Shown here piece by piece: positions 1 through 10,839 of a stretch of 64,000 nt of DNA. Numbering within the stretch: the first letter of the stretch is position 1; the number at the start of each line of letters is the position of its first letter. Both the position numbers and the translations under genes were made by a program. The notes beneath the pieces were generated by a model. That model did not search any database and had not been told where the DNA came from. It saw nothing but the letters and a program-made list of their open reading frames with translations. Source of the stretch: Plasmopara viticola (Eukaryota > Oomycota > Peronosporomycetes > Peronosporales > Peronosporaceae); NCBI GenBank assembly GCA_001695595.3, contig MBPM02000006.1, positions 434,001-498,000 on the forward strand, given 5' to 3'.

Positions 1-1169
1 CGCTGGTGGATCTTCGATGAAGTCGAGCGACAATAATGGCGAGGGCTGGCTTATAACCGCTTACACTAGATGTATAGTAGAATTTAGCCACGTTGTGTAC
101 GGTTTGCAGTGATTGCTGTGTTTGACGAAATCAGCTCAGTGGTTTACGCGCCATTTTACACTTTTTAGTAGGACCTCGCCTATACTGATTTAACTTAATG
201 CCAACTATGCCATCGATGGCATACTGCGAAGACTTCATTACATGAACATCGCTAGGTATTTTTCGCATGAAGTTTGGAAAAAGTACCAGCCATGCATGTA
301 TAAAAAGCAGCGAGTGCTATCTCCGCTTACATTGCTCAGTGCTTTACGTACCAAGCTATGCTCTACACGCGAGCTCTACACTTGTAATTACTTCTGACAC
401 TCCAATATCGAGCGCATTGACGGGCTCGGTCCATTGATTGTAACGATAGCACTTCTATTTACTAGCAAAAGCGAATGAATGACTCACCAAGTTTCATTGG
501 ATTACTACTAGACTGGAGTCAGCTGAAGCTTTAGCTCATTTTAGGATAAAAGATTCCGCCATTAAGGCATTACACTGTTGTGTTTACTCGGCAGCTCAGT
601 TGTGGCACGCTCATAATGTATAACATTTGTACGGCGATAGGGCAGTAGAGTGTACCCACGCTGGTTGACTTAGGTCGAGAGCTGCCAATATGAGGGCAAG
701 TCGACAGTCCAGAGCTCAAAAAACGGCTAAATTTTGATCATTCAGTTTGTCCTGAGCTAATTCTTAGAGCTCTCGTACATTACTCTAGTAGTTTGACGCG
801 AACATATCAAAAGAAATCGTTCTGTCAGGTTTAGCCCCGTACTAAGAGTTCTTGGCAGCTTTCAACACCAAAAAGATTGCTGAGCTTATGGCAGAGATGA
901 GATCTAATCGGTTCGCACAAAGCATACAAAACTCCAGTGTTTTTTCCAAGTGTCGAAAGCAAAGATTCGTGGGGCTCTACAACTCATTATAATCGTGATT
1001 GGCCCGATCAATTTCTTTCTCTATCCATTCCCAGCCCATCCTATAAGAACTGGTATGCTAGAAACCAAAGAAGTGATCGACTGCCCCGATAGCGCGTTAC
1101 AAACGAATAGTAAAAGACTTAGGTAGTCAAGTCATACCACTTTGTATCACTTATAATGGCGTCCCTACT
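1..1169. other. gene-free stretch at left edge
   Basis: I see no convincing coding region, RNA gene or repeat here. Frames are short and broken on both strands. It lies downstream of the minus-strand BBS5 gene, so it includes that gene's 3' flank. Confidence 0.5.
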
Positions 1170-2216
1170 TCAATTAACGTACCATAAATCCCCTACGCTA
1201 AAGCCTTCAGGTAAACTTTCAACTGCTAATCCCAATTCTTTCGAGAAAATTGGAGGTCGGTCTTGATTCTTGTCCACTGCAGCGTAATAAGCTGCAAACG
1301 CGTCCATGGAGCTGGCATAATCTTCCTCAATGACAACGTCATCCATCTGACGTGGCTGTCGCAATTGGTCTAAAGGAACCGGTTTCTCTTCCACCTCGAA
1401 TTCCACGCCATAGATTGGAGTGGTTGCAAATACGCTATGCAAACTCTGGATTTCTCGAAACAAATCCTGTAGACGGTCTTCAGGGTCGATGCGGAAGCCT
1501 AAAATGTACCCCCCACTCCCCGCAGACGTCTCGATGACCAACGCAGGGCCAAACTTGGAGCCACGAATGCGGGCTGAATTGATTTGCATGTATGGGATAC
1601 TGACATTAAAGTTCTCGGCGAGATTCGCATGCCATACGATGCGAACATTCGTCACAAAGAACGTGCCTAGATTTCCTTGATCCGACGAGAGGTTCCAGAC
1701 ACCATTCAGTCGCGTGTACACTTGTTCGTGTGGTAGAAGCGTCAATGCTTTTTCTTTAATGATTGCCCCTCGCAGTTTCAGCTCCCGATAAAGTTTCGTA
1801 GTCTCATAGGATCGAAACACTGCTTGAATCGTCGTAAAGAGGCGAGGACTGGCCTTTACAAGACTCGTAAAGATAAACTCAAACCGACTCGTGCCATACT
1901 TGGTCATGACGTACAGCGCTTGGGTACTGCCTCGTAACTTGGACGTAGCAGTCCGAATCTTGAGATTTTGGATGCAACTGTAGCCAATGCTTAAGTTCGT
2001 GCGCACAGACTTGTGCGAGGCCCACAAGAGGCGTAAATTCGTGATTTCAAGCGACCCCCGCTCTCCATTATTGCCCTTTGTGTCCTCGACCGAATTGATG
2101 GCATCCACGAGGGTTTCGCCCTTGCGCAAGTGCATCGCAGCGCCAGAGATGTCGAAGCGAATCTCTCGATCTTGCCACGTCACGGCTTCAGGTGCAGCTC
2201 GGATCTCGGTCGCCAT
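1170..2216 (-). CDS. BBS5: BBSome subunit BBS5
   Basis: A single uninterrupted frame of 348 codons encodes a homologue of Bardet-Biedl syndrome protein 5, close to the usual family length of about 340. BBS5 is the phosphoinositide-binding subunit of the BBSome, the coat that carries membrane proteins into and out of cilia. Two PH-like repeats are visible, roughly residues 25-145 and 150-265. The C-terminal block reads [19 protein letters not shown] and then a [11 protein letters not shown] motif, the hallmark tail of the family. The ATG at 2216 begins a natural N-terminus ([21 protein letters not shown]). The stop of the upstream beta-adaptin gene lies only about 120 bp away on the same strand. 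In an oomycete the protein should act in zoospore flagella. Confidence 0.93.
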   Translation of the reverse strand: MATEIRAAPEAVTWQDREIRFDISGAAMHLRKGETLVDAINSVEDTKGNNGERGSLEITNLRLLWASHKSVRTNLSIGYSCIQNLKIRTATSKLRGSTQALYVMTKYGTSRFEFIFTSLVKASPRLFTTIQAVFRSYETTKLYRELKLRGAIIKEKALTLLPHEQVYTRLNGVWNLSSDQGNLGTFFVTNVRIVWHANLAENFNVSIPYMQINSARIRGSKFGPALVIETSAGSGGYILGFRIDPEDRLQDLFREIQSLHSVFATTPIYGVEFEVEEKPVPLDQLRQPRQMDDVVIEEDYASSMDAFAAYYAAVDKNQDRPPIFSKELGLAVESLPEGFSVGDLWYVN

Positions 2217-2335
2217 GCTCTTTATACTTCAAAATAAACGCGTCGTTTCAACACTAGCAACCACTTTAAATGAAATCCTCTCTTTTGATGCTTAAAGTCT
2301 AGTCTTTAAAGAAGCTAGCACCTCGTTTTATCCGC

Positions 2336-5098
2336 CTACGCTAATAAGCGCTCAATTGTCTGCCGTAACAGCGCACTAAACGCCGTTTGCTCAAGTTTAA
2401 GGCACACTTTGGTCGTGTTTGAATTGTCAAACGTCAGCTCGAACAAGGCCACGACGTTAGTCATGGTCTTGATTGAAAAGTACGCAACTTCCTTGCCATC
2501 AATGGGTCGTTTTGCAATGTAAAAGACGTTGCTGCGTCCCAGGCGCTCGGACACGGCGTCGACGCCACGTGCGCCTATCGCCATGGTAAAGTAGTGCTCA
2601 TTCGCCTCGGGAATCGCTTGCCACATGCTAATAAATTCCGTCGATGCCATGCTGCCAGCTTCAGTAAAGATAGCGGTCAGATCCAACTCCGATTGGAAAT
2701 ACACGACTTCATTGCTCGAATTGTTCTTGATCGCCACTTGCAACGTTAAACTCGGAGCGACGGTTGCATTGACAAATTGTGGACTCACGCCCATGGGGAC
2801 AACTTGATTTACGCTTTGCCCCGGCCCCAGTAGCTGTGGGAACGTCAAGGTCGCTTGCAAGGGCACTACACCAAATGTACTCTTGTTAAACTGAATGCTC
2901 ACCCCCACAATCGGCGCAGGCGATTGATTTTCAAAGTCAACGTCGAGCACAAAGTTGCCATTGCGTCGAGTAAAAGCACCCGTCATTTGCAGCCCCTTTC
3001 CTTGCTGTGCGGTCATCAATACTTTCTTTTGCAGAACAGGAGCGGTACTGTTGATGGCTACTGGCGCAGGTGGCATAGCTGGATCGCCGAAAATGTCAAC
3101 CAGGTTTGCACTAGCTGCTGCGGGTGCTGGAGCGGGAGGAGCCGAACTGGTCATGGACAGACCCCCCATGTCAAGCAGATCCACGGCACCTTGTGACTGA
3201 CTGCTCGATCCATCTTCCTGTTGGTCGGACGAGCTCTCGTCCTCCTCCTCGTTGCTATGGTCGTCGTCTTGGCGATGTTCACGCAGCTCTGACGCCGTTG
3301 CACGCACCACAAAGGCGCTCGGTTGCTTGTGATAGACACTTGCAAGGGTTGAAATCTTTCCAATCAACTCATCAAGTACCGACGACTCGAGCGCAAATGT
3401 GTCGTCATTGATCACTGGCTTCTCTGCCAGCACAACAGCATGTGCCGCTTCCGGGTTCGCCGACAGCAGACGCCAGTAGACGTAACCACGGTCCCGCAAA
3501 TCCGGATTGTCCGACTCTTCCGTGGCCTTATGCAACACCTTCTGTACCATCTCTTGGGTCTCATTCGGACGCTTTAAAAAGAGTTTGACAGTCGCAGTTA
3601 AGAGTTGCAGCTGAACTTGAGCTGTTTCATCGTCGAACGATTCCATAAATGACTCTAGCAGCTCGTCCGCATTGTCAATACGTTCTGCGTACTCGCCAAT
3701 GATCCAGATCATTGACGCCTTGGCCTCGGGCTCATCGAGTGTATCCAAATTTTCACAAAGCGTTGCGATAATGCTTTCGTACTGATTCGGATATTTGCGG
3801 AAAATGTCCTTGATCACAATAATTGCCTCTTGCACAATATAATTGACCTTTGTCTGGATCAGTTCCAACAAGACATTAATGCACTTTTCCGCAGCACGTT
3901 CGAGCTTGACGGCACAGCGTCCAATGGCACGCACGGAACGGCGTACGAACTCAACATCCACTTCCGTTGCGTATTCTTTAAACTCCAGCAACACTTGCTC
4001 AATATTGCGTTCCGAGACCAATCGAATGATGATTTCCAGCTTCTCCATCTTGACATAAATCGGGTCATTGTACTTGCAAAAAAAAACCTTAATCTCGTTG
4101 GCCAAAATTGCCGGACGCTTTTGCACAATAAGATTGATATTGCGGAGTGCCACGTACTGAATCTCGGGTTCTGCCGATAAAAGCGTCACAAGCGGGGGTG
4201 CCATCTTGCGTGACAGACTGCGCTCCGTGTCGGCGTCCGATACTTTTTCGAGGAACTTCATAATGACTTTAACTGCTGAAAGCACGACAGCAGAGTTAGC
4301 GTGCTGAAGACGCGGCGTTACGCGTTCAATGATGCCTTCGGCCTCTCTCGAATCTGCAGGCGTGTAGCCTGCCAACGCATCGAGGACAAAAACTTGACCC
4401 CATTCATTGCATTCGTTAAGCGCAGCAAGAAGCTTCTGCAGCACGGATTTCGTAATCTTGAACGCCATGGTACCTCCGCTATTGTCGGAAATTTCAGACA
4501 ATGCAGCAATGGCATTGGCCACGACCGTCGGATTCGAGTCGGAAATCAATTCTCGGAGCATATCGAGGAATCCTTGTTCTTCGACCATGTCTGGGTTAAT
4601 GTCATAGAGCTTCGAGACACAGATCGCGGCGGTTTTGCGAACATACGGGTCCTCGTCTTGAAGGCAGCGACGAAGTGGCTCACACAAATACTCGGTGATC
4701 CGATCGACACGGATACAGCCCATCGTACGGACTGAGAGCGCCCGAATAAGTGGATTTGGGTCGGCTGCGTCCTTGACAAATGTATTGACGGCTAAAATTG
4801 TCAAGTCGGGATTACTCTTGGCATAGTTGATAAGGTAGAGGTACACGAGCTTCTTGAGCTGCGTATCAGCGGTTTGGATGCAATTCACAACGTCTGTAAA
4901 GAGCATCGACACGTCTTTCCCCACTGTCATGTTGGCAATCACTTTTTTCACGGCATCTTTTTTCTTTTCGCGACTAGGATTCGCCAATTCTTGACGTAAT
5001 TCGTGCGTCTCGCCCTTCTTCGTTGTGCTAAAGAATTTCGAGTCGTTGGGTGCACCGGTCATCCGCTTGGCAATCGCAGCCATTGTAGGCATCGCCAT
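2336..5098 (-). CDS. AP-1/AP-2 complex beta-adaptin
   Basis: This intronless 920-codon frame encodes the large beta subunit of clathrin adaptor complexes. Residues about 30-560 are the HEAT-repeat trunk, with conserved stretches such as [19 protein letters not shown] and [14 protein letters not shown] flexible acidic/serine-rich hinge covers about 600-660 ([16 protein letters not shown]) and contains the clathrin-box-like segment VDLLDMGG. The C-terminal ear (about 690-920) has the beta-sandwich and platform form of AP-1/AP-2 beta chains. Many protists have one beta chain shared by AP-1 and AP-2, so I do not assign it to one complex. It would bind clathrin and dileucine cargo at the trans-Golgi and/or plasma membrane. 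It sits in a minus-strand gene row, 175 bp from the LRR gene. The matching mu2 subunit is at 47.1-48.6 kb. Confidence 0.95.
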   Translation of the reverse strand: MAMPTMAAIAKRMTGAPNDSKFFSTTKKGETHELRQELANPSREKKKDAVKKVIANMTVGKDVSMLFTDVVNCIQTADTQLKKLVYLYLINYAKSNPDLTILAVNTFVKDAADPNPLIRALSVRTMGCIRVDRITEYLCEPLRRCLQDEDPYVRKTAAICVSKLYDINPDMVEEQGFLDMLRELISDSNPTVVANAIAALSEISDNSGGTMAFKITKSVLQKLLAALNECNEWGQVFVLDALAGYTPADSREAEGIIERVTPRLQHANSAVVLSAVKVIMKFLEKVSDADTERSLSRKMAPPLVTLLSAEPEIQYVALRNINLIVQKRPAILANEIKVFFCKYNDPIYVKMEKLEIIIRLVSERNIEQVLLEFKEYATEVDVEFVRRSVRAIGRCAVKLERAAEKCINVLLELIQTKVNYIVQEAIIVIKDIFRKYPNQYESIIATLCENLDTLDEPEAKASMIWIIGEYAERIDNADELLESFMESFDDETAQVQLQLLTATVKLFLKRPNETQEMVQKVLHKATEESDNPDLRDRGYVYWRLLSANPEAAHAVVLAEKPVINDDTFALESSVLDELIGKISTLASVYHKQPSAFVVRATASELREHRQDDDHSNEEEDESSSDQQEDGSSSQSQGAVDLLDMGGLSMTSSAPPAPAPAAASANLVDIFGDPAMPPAPVAINSTAPVLQKKVLMTAQQGKGLQMTGAFTRRNGNFVLDVDFENQSPAPIVGVSIQFNKSTFGVVPLQATLTFPQLLGPGQSVNQVVPMGVSPQFVNATVAPSLTLQVAIKNNSSNEVVYFQSELDLTAIFTEAGSMASTEFISMWQAIPEANEHYFTMAIGARGVDAVSERLGRSNVFYIAKRPIDGKEVAYFSIKTMTNVVALFELTFDNSNTTKVCLKLEQTAFSALLRQTIERLLA

Positions 5099-5273
5099 GG
5101 CTACACAAGTCGTCGAGACGGGGCGAGTGCTGCGCTGTAGACGGAATACTCAACTACTCCAGAAAGCGGCGAGGGTCGGATCTGAAACGGACCGCGTGGT
5201 GGACGATTGCGATTGGCTTAAAAATAGCACACACTGGACTACTTTAAGGTATGGTACCTCATCTAATGGAGAA

Positions 5274-8200
5274 TTATTTACAATAATAGTCTTCGTCTTG
5301 CAGCTCGACTGCAATGACGTTCTGTGGCAGTAATGTGTACTGTTGACGTGTACGCTCCGTCATGGTGTTTCCTGTAAGGGAAAGCCACTTGAGTGTCAGA
5401 GTGATGGTTCGTTTTGAGGAATGGAGCTTGGCTGCTAGTAGGGCCAAAGGCTCTTCGGTCATGCCATTGTACGCCAAATTAAGCTCGCGCAAGGTCCGAT
5501 TTGTTTCCAGAGCACGCGTACAAGCCATGAGCCCTTCATTGCCAATGCAATTATGCGCTAGATCTAGTCGCTCTAGTGTGCAGTTTGCAGAGAGACATGC
5601 AAAGAACCGCGATGCTTTCGATGCGTTTAGACCCGAGTGCGACAGGTTCAACGTCACTAGCGTCTTGTTCCATAGAAGAAGCTCTCCAAACTGAGCAGTT
5701 GCGTCTGCATCCAGGCAATTGGCACTAATGTGCAGTATCCGTAGTGACGTATTTGATTTTTGCAGGGCTTCGACAATGCATTGAGCTTGGTCCGAGCCTA
5801 TACCAGGTCCTGCATCCCGCGCGTCGTCTGAGTCTGTGGTGCCTGTGCCGCTAATATTGAGGTGTTGAAGATACTTGTTTCTCGCCAGCATCGATGCAAA
5901 TGCTGCAGCACCACGTGACCCCATCGTATGGTGTTCAATATCCAGCAACTGTAAGCTCTGATTCATTTCAACCGCAAGTGCTAGCGCTTCGGCCCCTGCA
6001 GGAGTGATTGTATTCCAGCGCAAGTGAAGCTCACGCAATGTAGCAGTGTGGCGTACGCCATTTGCCAATGCTCTCACACCCCGCACACGCACGTCATTAC
6101 CGCGTAAATCAAGTCTTTGAATTGATGTATTCTGCATCAGGGCTTCTTCAAAGTGGAGCACACCGTCGTCACCAAGCTGTGTCCAGCTTAAGTTTAGATA
6201 TGTAAGTGCATTGCTCGACGCTAGGCACTCCGCCATGGCCTGGCCCCCAATTGGTCCTAATGCATTGTTCTCAAGCTCGAGAGTATGCAGCGTAGAATGG
6301 TTTCGTGTTCCATCGGCTAACGCACGAACTGCTGCGCCATCAAGCTTGCAATTGTTTAATGTCACACGACCGAGATGACGATGATGAAAGATTTTGCTTC
6401 CGAGAAAAGCTGCTTCATATAACTCAAGCGGACGACCACAAATCTTAAGAGAGACGAGATCGTCCTGGTGTTTGACATTCACAATCGCTGAATAGACTGT
6501 AGTGGAGCGGGGGGCCTCAGGAATCCGCAGCTCATTTACCTCTTGGGTCAAGCGATTCACAGCAAAGCATTTAGAGAGTACCCAACGATCTAGAAAGTGA
6601 GTGGGGTCAACGGTACATGTCATAGTATCGGGTACATCGCCAACCTTCTGATTCCCACGCGCTTGTTGAACAGAAATGATTGTCTCATGCATTTTGATAG
6701 TCAAAAGCGTGCAATTTGAACCCACAAGCTCTCCCACTCTCTCGCCATCGTGGGGAAATAATCCAGTGTTGGATAAGTTGACATGTCGTAAAGTGACACA
6801 ATCCTTGATAGCACTGAGTACTTCAAGCACTGTCGCTCCACCTAAATGTGGATTATCATGCATCTCAAGAGACAGCAACACGCTATTTTGAGGAAGGAGC
6901 CCGGCAACAATGAGACCATCAAGTTCCATTAAGTCTCGGTTGGCGAGATGTAGCCAACGTGATGATTGAATCTTGTCGATTGGGAGAAGAGCGCGAGCGC
7001 TACTTACCCGAATAATTGCAAAACTTTCATTAAGTTGACGCAGTGCTGCAACAAAATCCTGTGCGGAAGAGGAATCGAGATTGTAGAGGTACGGATTATC
7101 GTGCTCGAGTAAATCGTGTCCAAAGACGCACAATTCTCGGAACACAAAATTGTCTTGCAAAGCTGTTAGCAAATCAAGTACAGCGAGTGAATGTATTTGG
7201 TTCGACGACAAGTCACAGCGTGTGAGCGTTTCGTTTTCACGCAAGGCGCGACCGAGTTCCCGTGCACCTTGAGCACCGAGACAATTGTCACGAAGATCGA
7301 GATCAAGCAACATGGAATCTGGACTGTCTTCTAAAGCATCCGCAAGATCACGGGCACCGATAGGACCAATTTGGTTTCCAGCAAGACTAATATGGGTCAA
7401 TGTCCAATTAACTCGCAATGCTGCAGCCAGCGCACACAGTGCTGTATCGTCGATGGCAACGTACTCCAAATGAAGTGACAACAACGTGCGATTTACACGA
7501 AGCGCTCGGAAGACAGCAATGGCTCCGAATGATCCAATTTTGGTCTTGTCTCTTATTGGTTCCTTTCCCTTTGCTTCATTGCGTAAAGTCTTGCTTTTAG
7601 CTCCAAGTTCCGCTTTGAGTTCCGCTACATGTTTCACGGAACGCGTCACTATCTCTAATTTGCGCTTCGACACCTTTGCTAATCGTTTCTTCTTCGAATC
7701 AAACTTTTTTCGATGCTTCAATCTTGTCGCTATCTTTGGAGACCTCAGACGTGGACGTTCAAACTGTTTTTGTCCTTTTGGCTTTTCTTTAAGTGTCTTT
7801 TTTGGTGATGGAGGTTTTCCTCGTACCATTACTGATTGTGTGCTAGTGTTAAAAGCTAATCCTGTATACGCGAGTTTGGCTAGCTGCGTCGCTGTGATAC
7901 TTTGTTGAGTTTCTCCAATTTGCTTGCACTGCTCTTGAAATACCAAACAGCGCGGCGAGATATTTCGACGCAGACAAAGAGCTGTATACGTCAGCGATCG
8001 ACCAAGTTGAAAACAATCCCACCATCCAAACGATGGCAGGTCGTCAGGAACGACGTAACTTCTTTCAACGTGGCGGTTTTGCTCGACTAGAGCCATCACT
8101 TGCAATCTGCTGCTTGACGACTCATTCCGATGCACTTGGTCATGGATGAAAATGCGCTGGTCTTGTTCGATCGCTAGTGTAAACTTAACGTGTTTTTGAA

Positions 8201-8549
8201 TCTTGAGTGGAGCTATCGAAATTGCTTCGGATTGAACTGAAGGTTTAATAATTGTGTTTGACGGACTGAATGGAGATATAAACTCAAAAATGCTGGCTTG
8301 CAAATTGGATACAGAATCAATGATATGTGTCCAAGCCATTTTTCGTGGCACGACGAACTGGTTCTCGCTCTTGTAGTGCATTCTATCTTTAAGCTGTAAG
8401 GTATCTTTCGCTTGAAGGCCACTGCCGTGGATACGATGCAGCAGTTCAGTCGATGGTGTCTTTAGTGCATTATTGTTCACATTGTCGCATGACTGTACTG
8501 AATCCTTGTCAATGATGCCATCTTTTAAGTCACTTAACGAGGTATTCAT
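5274..8549 (-). CDS. large leucine-rich-repeat protein (ribonuclease-inhibitor type)
   Basis: A continuous frame of 1091 codons; I start it at the ATG at 8549. The N-terminal third has no domain I recognise and ends in a very basic lysine/arginine-rich stretch at about residues 240-340. From about residue 350 to the C-terminus there are many 28-residue RI-type leucine-rich repeats of the pattern L.L..N.IG..GA..LA.AL..N, for example NRTLLSLHLEYVAIDD and THISLAGNQIGPIGARDLA. They fall in two blocks with a less regular spacer around residues 620-740. Such repeats form a horseshoe used for protein binding, as in NLRC3-like, RanGAP-like and ciliary LRR proteins. No NACHT, kinase or signal peptide is seen. 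The function is unknown; the basic region could bind nucleic acid or membranes (inference). Confidence 0.85.
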   Translation of the reverse strand: MNTSLSDLKDGIIDKDSVQSCDNVNNNALKTPSTELLHRIHGSGLQAKDTLQLKDRMHYKSENQFVVPRKMAWTHIIDSVSNLQASIFEFISPFSPSNTIIKPSVQSEAISIAPLKIQKHVKFTLAIEQDQRIFIHDQVHRNESSSSRLQVMALVEQNRHVERSYVVPDDLPSFGWWDCFQLGRSLTYTALCLRRNISPRCLVFQEQCKQIGETQQSITATQLAKLAYTGLAFNTSTQSVMVRGKPPSPKKTLKEKPKGQKQFERPRLRSPKIATRLKHRKKFDSKKKRLAKVSKRKLEIVTRSVKHVAELKAELGAKSKTLRNEAKGKEPIRDKTKIGSFGAIAVFRALRVNRTLLSLHLEYVAIDDTALCALAAALRVNWTLTHISLAGNQIGPIGARDLADALEDSPDSMLLDLDLRDNCLGAQGARELGRALRENETLTRCDLSSNQIHSLAVLDLLTALQDNFVFRELCVFGHDLLEHDNPYLYNLDSSSAQDFVAALRQLNESFAIIRVSSARALLPIDKIQSSRWLHLANRDLMELDGLIVAGLLPQNSVLLSLEMHDNPHLGGATVLEVLSAIKDCVTLRHVNLSNTGLFPHDGERVGELVGSNCTLLTIKMHETIISVQQARGNQKVGDVPDTMTCTVDPTHFLDRWVLSKCFAVNRLTQEVNELRIPEAPRSTTVYSAIVNVKHQDDLVSLKICGRPLELYEAAFLGSKIFHHRHLGRVTLNNCKLDGAAVRALADGTRNHSTLHTLELENNALGPIGGQAMAECLASSNALTYLNLSWTQLGDDGVLHFEEALMQNTSIQRLDLRGNDVRVRGVRALANGVRHTATLRELHLRWNTITPAGAEALALAVEMNQSLQLLDIEHHTMGSRGAAAFASMLARNKYLQHLNISGTGTTDSDDARDAGPGIGSDQAQCIVEALQKSNTSLRILHISANCLDADATAQFGELLLWNKTLVTLNLSHSGLNASKASRFFACLSANCTLERLDLAHNCIGNEGLMACTRALETNRTLRELNLAYNGMTEEPLALLAAKLHSSKRTITLTLKWLSLTGNTMTERTRQQYTLLPQNVIAVELQDEDYYCK

Positions 8550-8679
8550 AAACACGCGACTACTATTCTCGATCCTTGTGGAGGGTCTCTTTGTAGCCTA
8601 CTGTGAGTCACGGATAGATACACTTTCACCAGCCGCAATTAATTGCAAATTTAGACCTCTTACTCGCACTATCGTCTGT

Positions 8680-9508
8680 CTACTGCGAAACCGGGTACGC
8701 ACGTTTAATGTGAATTTCCTCGCGAGGTCTAGACACAAACATCCCATTACTCTTCCGTTTTCAAAAATTGGCTCATCTTCTTGTTATCTTACTACCTAGA
8801 ATTGACTCCTGTCGGTACCATTCCCATGCGCTGAATCACTTTCATTCCCGACGAGATTCGACCAAACACTGTGTGCTTACCTAGCACATCAGTAAACAAC
8901 CCATTTAGTGATCACCTCGTCTTTCAGCTTGCAGACTTTTTACCGTCCAGCCACGGTGTCGGTGCCAACGTGATGAAAAATTGACTGCCGTTTGTATTAG
9001 GCCCCGAGTTTGCCTTTACAAAAAGGATGAGATCAATCAGACGAAGTGTACCTGAATGATCAAGCAATTTATGCAATACCATTGACAGTACACCAGCTCC
9101 AGTGTGCTTGAGTTCCTTGGTAATTTCATCGTCAAACTTGGCTCTGCCACCAAATATGACATTAGTAGACAAATATTGTCATCTATCGCTAATTTTCGGC
9201 TGGTACCCACCCATAGACAGACTCGCCTCCTCTCCCTGTGCCCGTCGGATCTCCACCTTGTATCATGAAATCCTTGATAATGCGATGAAAGATCGTGTTA
9301 TTGTAGTACCCGCGACGTGCCAATTCTGCAATGTTCCAGCATGTTCGGGGTGTCTGCTGCGTGTACAGCTCCATAGTAAAGTCTCCCTGGCCAACATAGA
9401 GCAGTTTGGTTTAACATTATAGCAAAAGAAAATAGTTGGAATAAATGCTAGTAAAGGCACCACGGTAGTTTCAAAGACGACGTGCGTCGGAGGCTTAGAC
9501 GCTGCCAT
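8680..9508 (-). CDS. PPIL1: PPIL1-type peptidyl-prolyl isomerase (cyclophilin), six exons
   Basis: Six exons join in phase into a 163-residue protein, matching human PPIL1 (166). Exons: 9508-9461, 9386-9211, 9143-9080, 9013-8944, 8880-8796 and 8728-8680; the introns are 63-74 bp with GT/AG ends. The start is the ATG at 9508 ([11 protein letters not shown]). Active-site residues are present: [14 protein letters not shown] (Arg, Phe, Met, Gln), then [11 protein letters not shown] and PWLDGK with the cyclosporin-contact Trp. The last exon gives [16 protein letters not shown], aligning to the end of PPIL1. PPIL1 isomerises prolines inside the activated spliceosome, bound to SKIP/SNW1. The stop lies about 130 bp from the LRR gene start on the same strand. 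The order, phases and full family length make this a confident call despite the heavy fragmentation. Confidence 0.92.
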
Positions 9509-9952
9509 GATTTTCAAAATACTGATTGCACTGAATGTGTGTATTTAATGTTGCAGCAAGTTGCAGCAAAAGATTACCTAACTTTTTTTTGCCTTAATAA
9601 GTACACTGAAAATCGCCACGATGTCATGTAATGCCCGTGCGAAGTGACGGTGACACAAAGTTGTGCCCATGAAGAGTAATGTGGAGGCAATGAAAATAAC
9701 AACGTTTTGTTAAGTATATTGCTTTACCCTTTTTGTCTTCTTACTCTTTGCAGCCAAACATTCATATCGGGGTACATTATTAGTCATAAAGACTCTCCGT
9801 GGCTATCGCAATAGTTCTTGGGTCGCCACAGAGTCTATTAACAGAGTAGTCCTACTTTGAAGATTTGGGATTAATCTAAACTCCTTTGAATAGTACAAAA
9901 TATGGCCTCAAAAGTAATATTTTAAGAATCGAGGAGTAGGAGGTAGTAAAAG
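9509..9952. other. intergenic, nothing recognised
   Basis: About 440 bp between the PPIL1 start and the next minus-strand frame. It should hold the PPIL1 promoter. No coding sequence, repeat or RNA gene was recognised. Confidence 0.5.
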
Positions 9953-10378
9953 TCAGCTTCTTGGTTTTATCGTGCTTTGAGCGTGCGCTTGATTCTGCAC
10001 AGTAGCCACAACATTCTTTACTTTCATGTTGTATTTGAACCAAGCCAGTGACACTGTTTCTCGTGTCACAAAACACTGTTTGTGCATTGCGCTCTTGAGC
10101 GCTCCCAATCGCTCATTAGTAGCTGCGTCAATGGAGGTGGTACAAGACTTTAAACTCTCAAGTGCAGAATATTTGCAATTGCTGGCCTCGGCTGACGGCT
10201 TTGAAGCTCGATTAAGGGCATTTTTTTGTCGATCGAGATGCCATACACAACAGTTCGTACTGGCAGACAAATTGCTTTCAGTCTTTGACTCTTCGCTAGA
10301 CCAGTCGAGCACTTCATCGATCACCTTATACCGTTTAAGCTTCAGAAATGTCTTGAAAGTCTCTTGTAATACCATCAT
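9953..10378 (-). CDS. small protein of unknown function
   Basis: A 141-codon minus-strand frame starting MMVLQETFKTFLKLKRYKVI. The composition (Lys, Glu, Ala, Asn, with helical heptads) looks like real coding sequence, whereas the overlapping plus-strand frame (10026-10541) is rich in Ser, Leu, Arg and Cys, as antisense frames tend to be. The first 30 residues look like a short amphipathic helical bundle, faintly like a LisH region, but I cannot name a family. Further open minus-strand frames at 10404-10664 (one begins MSHPAGQKLLDG) could be upstream exons; I could not find a splice model that I trust. If so, the gene would share a divergent promoter with the plus-strand transporter at 10840. 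Confidence 0.45.
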   Translation of the reverse strand: MMVLQETFKTFLKLKRYKVIDEVLDWSSEESKTESNLSASTNCCVWHLDRQKNALNRASKPSAEASNCKYSALESLKSCTTSIDAATNERLGALKSAMHKQCFVTRETVSLAWFKYNMKVKNVVATVQNQAHAQSTIKPRS

Positions 10379-10664
10379 GACATTGTCCGCGCTTGCTTTT
10401 TATTTAAAAACAAACTCGACCACGAAGCTCAGTATAAGCAGACAGATTCTTTCGGCAGAAATTCCGGCATGGGCCAAACTCAGTTGCAAACGATTTCTTG
10501 AACAGACCAGCCATTGCCGAGTTAAGACGAAAGCGAGCTGAAAAGAAGTACTGCCCTTTTGAACAGCCAATCGGCGTGGTCGTAGATTCCACTGAGCACG
10601 ACACGAAATAAAATATGCAACGTAATCTTCCATCAAGCAGCTTTTGGCCTGCGGGATGACTCAT

Positions 10665-10839
10665 TTTCGTTTCCCGCGTCTCAAAATTGATATTCGGGCT
10701 GCGCGCCGTTATGTTCGTATTTCAACCAATCTGTAAGTAGTATTGCTTAAAAACCCACTTCGATTGGTGTAAACTGATGGTTCCGTGGAAATCTTTTTAA
10801 AACTTCCTTTAGATCGCGGGCGGTAATTTCCGCGCAACC
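10665..10839. promoter_or_regulatory. probable divergent promoter region
   Basis: About 175 bp separates a possible minus-strand start at 10664 from the transporter ATG at 10840. It should contain the transporter's core promoter. No specific box was identified with confidence. Confidence 0.3.

Noticed and set aside
5362..5694. Plus-strand frames over the LRR, beta-adaptin and BTB genes
   Set aside because: Shadows of real minus-strand genes without domain or composition support.
10026..10541. 171-codon plus-strand frame
   Set aside because: Its composition (Ser, Leu, Arg, Cys) looks antisense, and the opposite strand carries a more protein-like frame.
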